Source: an uncultured Eubacteriales bacterium
Lineage (GTDB): Bacteria; Bacillota; Clostridia; Oscillospirales; Oscillospiraceae
NCBI GenBank assembly: GCA_900552475.1
Contig: USAC01000057.1
Coordinates: forward strand, 1 to 13,391
Direction of reading: 5' to 3'
DNA: 13,391 bases
Shown here one piece after another: positions 13,097 to 13,391 of this stretch. Below the pieces are notes generated by a model that did not search any database, was not told the origin of the DNA, and saw only the letters and a program-made list of their open reading frames with translations. Position 1 is the stretch's first letter; each line of letters opens with the position of its first letter. The position numbers were made by a program, and so were the translations under genes.

Positions 13097-13391
13097 ATGA
13101 TCTGTGACAACATCACCGTAAAGGACGGCGTGCTGCACTTCGCCGGACAGAGTACGGTGCAGCTCGCCCAGCAGTACGGCACACCGCTGTACCTGCTTGA
13201 CGAGGACTATATCCGCCGCCAGTGCCGCGTCTACAAGGCGGCCTTCGCGCGGCACTTCGGCCCGACGAGCCGCCCGCTCTTCGCGAGCAAGGCCTGCTGC
13301 TTCACGCGGATCTACGAGATCATGCGCGAGGAGGGTATGGGCATCGACGTCGTGTCCCCGGGCGAGCTCTACACCGCGCGCCGGGCGGGCA
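13097..13391 (+). CDS. lysA: Diaminopimelate decarboxylase, 5' part (cut by window end)
   Basis: The first 98 codons are present. The enzyme is PLP-dependent and decarboxylates meso-diaminopimelate to lysine, the last step of the pathway directly after DapF. The N-terminus (GTPLYLLDEDYIRRQ) and the PLP-lysine segment LFASKACC (Lys65) fit the alanine-racemase-like barrel of LysA, and GIDVVSPGELYTA (82-94) is the strongly conserved following segment. The ATG is preceded by GGAAAGG and lies 18 bases after dapF. The frame is open to the window edge. Confidence 0.92.
   Translation, partial: MICDNITVKDGVLHFAGQSTVQLAQQYGTPLYLLDEDYIRRQCRVYKAAFARHFGPTSRPLFASKACCFTRIYEIMREEGMGIDVVSPGELYTARRAG

Noticed and set aside
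1..13391. CRISPR array, tRNA or rRNA genes, integrase or transposase
   Set aside because: No regularly spaced direct repeats, tRNA-like cloverleaf, rRNA segment or recombinase motif was seen on either strand.

Overview
The window looks like chromosomal DNA from a GC-rich, Gram-positive anaerobe of the class Clostridia, most likely an Oscillospirales/Oscillospiraceae-type gut bacterium. This is inferred from gene content and style: the paired M16 proteins YmfF/YmfH, a Gram-positive-type Lgt, an AEC transporter, a fused ThrE exporter, a Cna_B-containing wall protein, strong GGAGG ribosome binding sites, GTG/TTG starts, and GC-rich genes with AT-rich promoters. No rRNA, tRNA or other taxonomic marker is present, so the assignment is an inference.

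Layout. All genes left of about 4.1 kb run leftward and all genes right of about 4.86 kb run rightward. The left arm (121-4097, minus strand) holds a three-gene phage-packaging cassette: a 64-aa zinc-ribbon protein, a 76-aa helical protein in the position of a small terminase, and an intact 467-aa large terminase. No portal, capsid or integrase gene lies nearby. Downstream, from its own strong promoter, is a secreted vWA/Cna_B surface protein. The divergent intergenic region (4098-4860) carries a tight, regularly spaced array of DnaA boxes (two perfect, two degenerate), several odd-centred palindromes, a bulged hairpin and the promoter of the first rightward gene. Together with the switch in gene orientation this looks like a replication origin, or another DnaA-controlled site, and is the most notable feature of the window.

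The right arm begins with a single AEC-family permease closed by a long perfect hairpin. Two further inverted repeats follow, one of them a textbook terminator. A tightly overlapping operon then encodes YmfF (M16 fold without the metal motif), YmfH (M16 with HxxEH), Lgt (lipoprotein diacylglyceryl transferase) and FolD (one-carbon folate enzyme). It ends in a strong terminator at 10454-10497.

A 10.5-10.87 kb spacer contains a hairpin-rich intergenic repeat and then a near-consensus promoter for a fused ThrE-type threonine/serine exporter. The window closes with the lysine/meso-DAP pair dapF and lysA; lysA is cut by the window edge. Together the right-arm genes cover envelope maturation, translation-factor modification, folate chemistry and amino-acid export and synthesis. 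These are ordinary housekeeping functions; the unusual material is concentrated at 2.1-4.8 kb and in the intergenic repeats.
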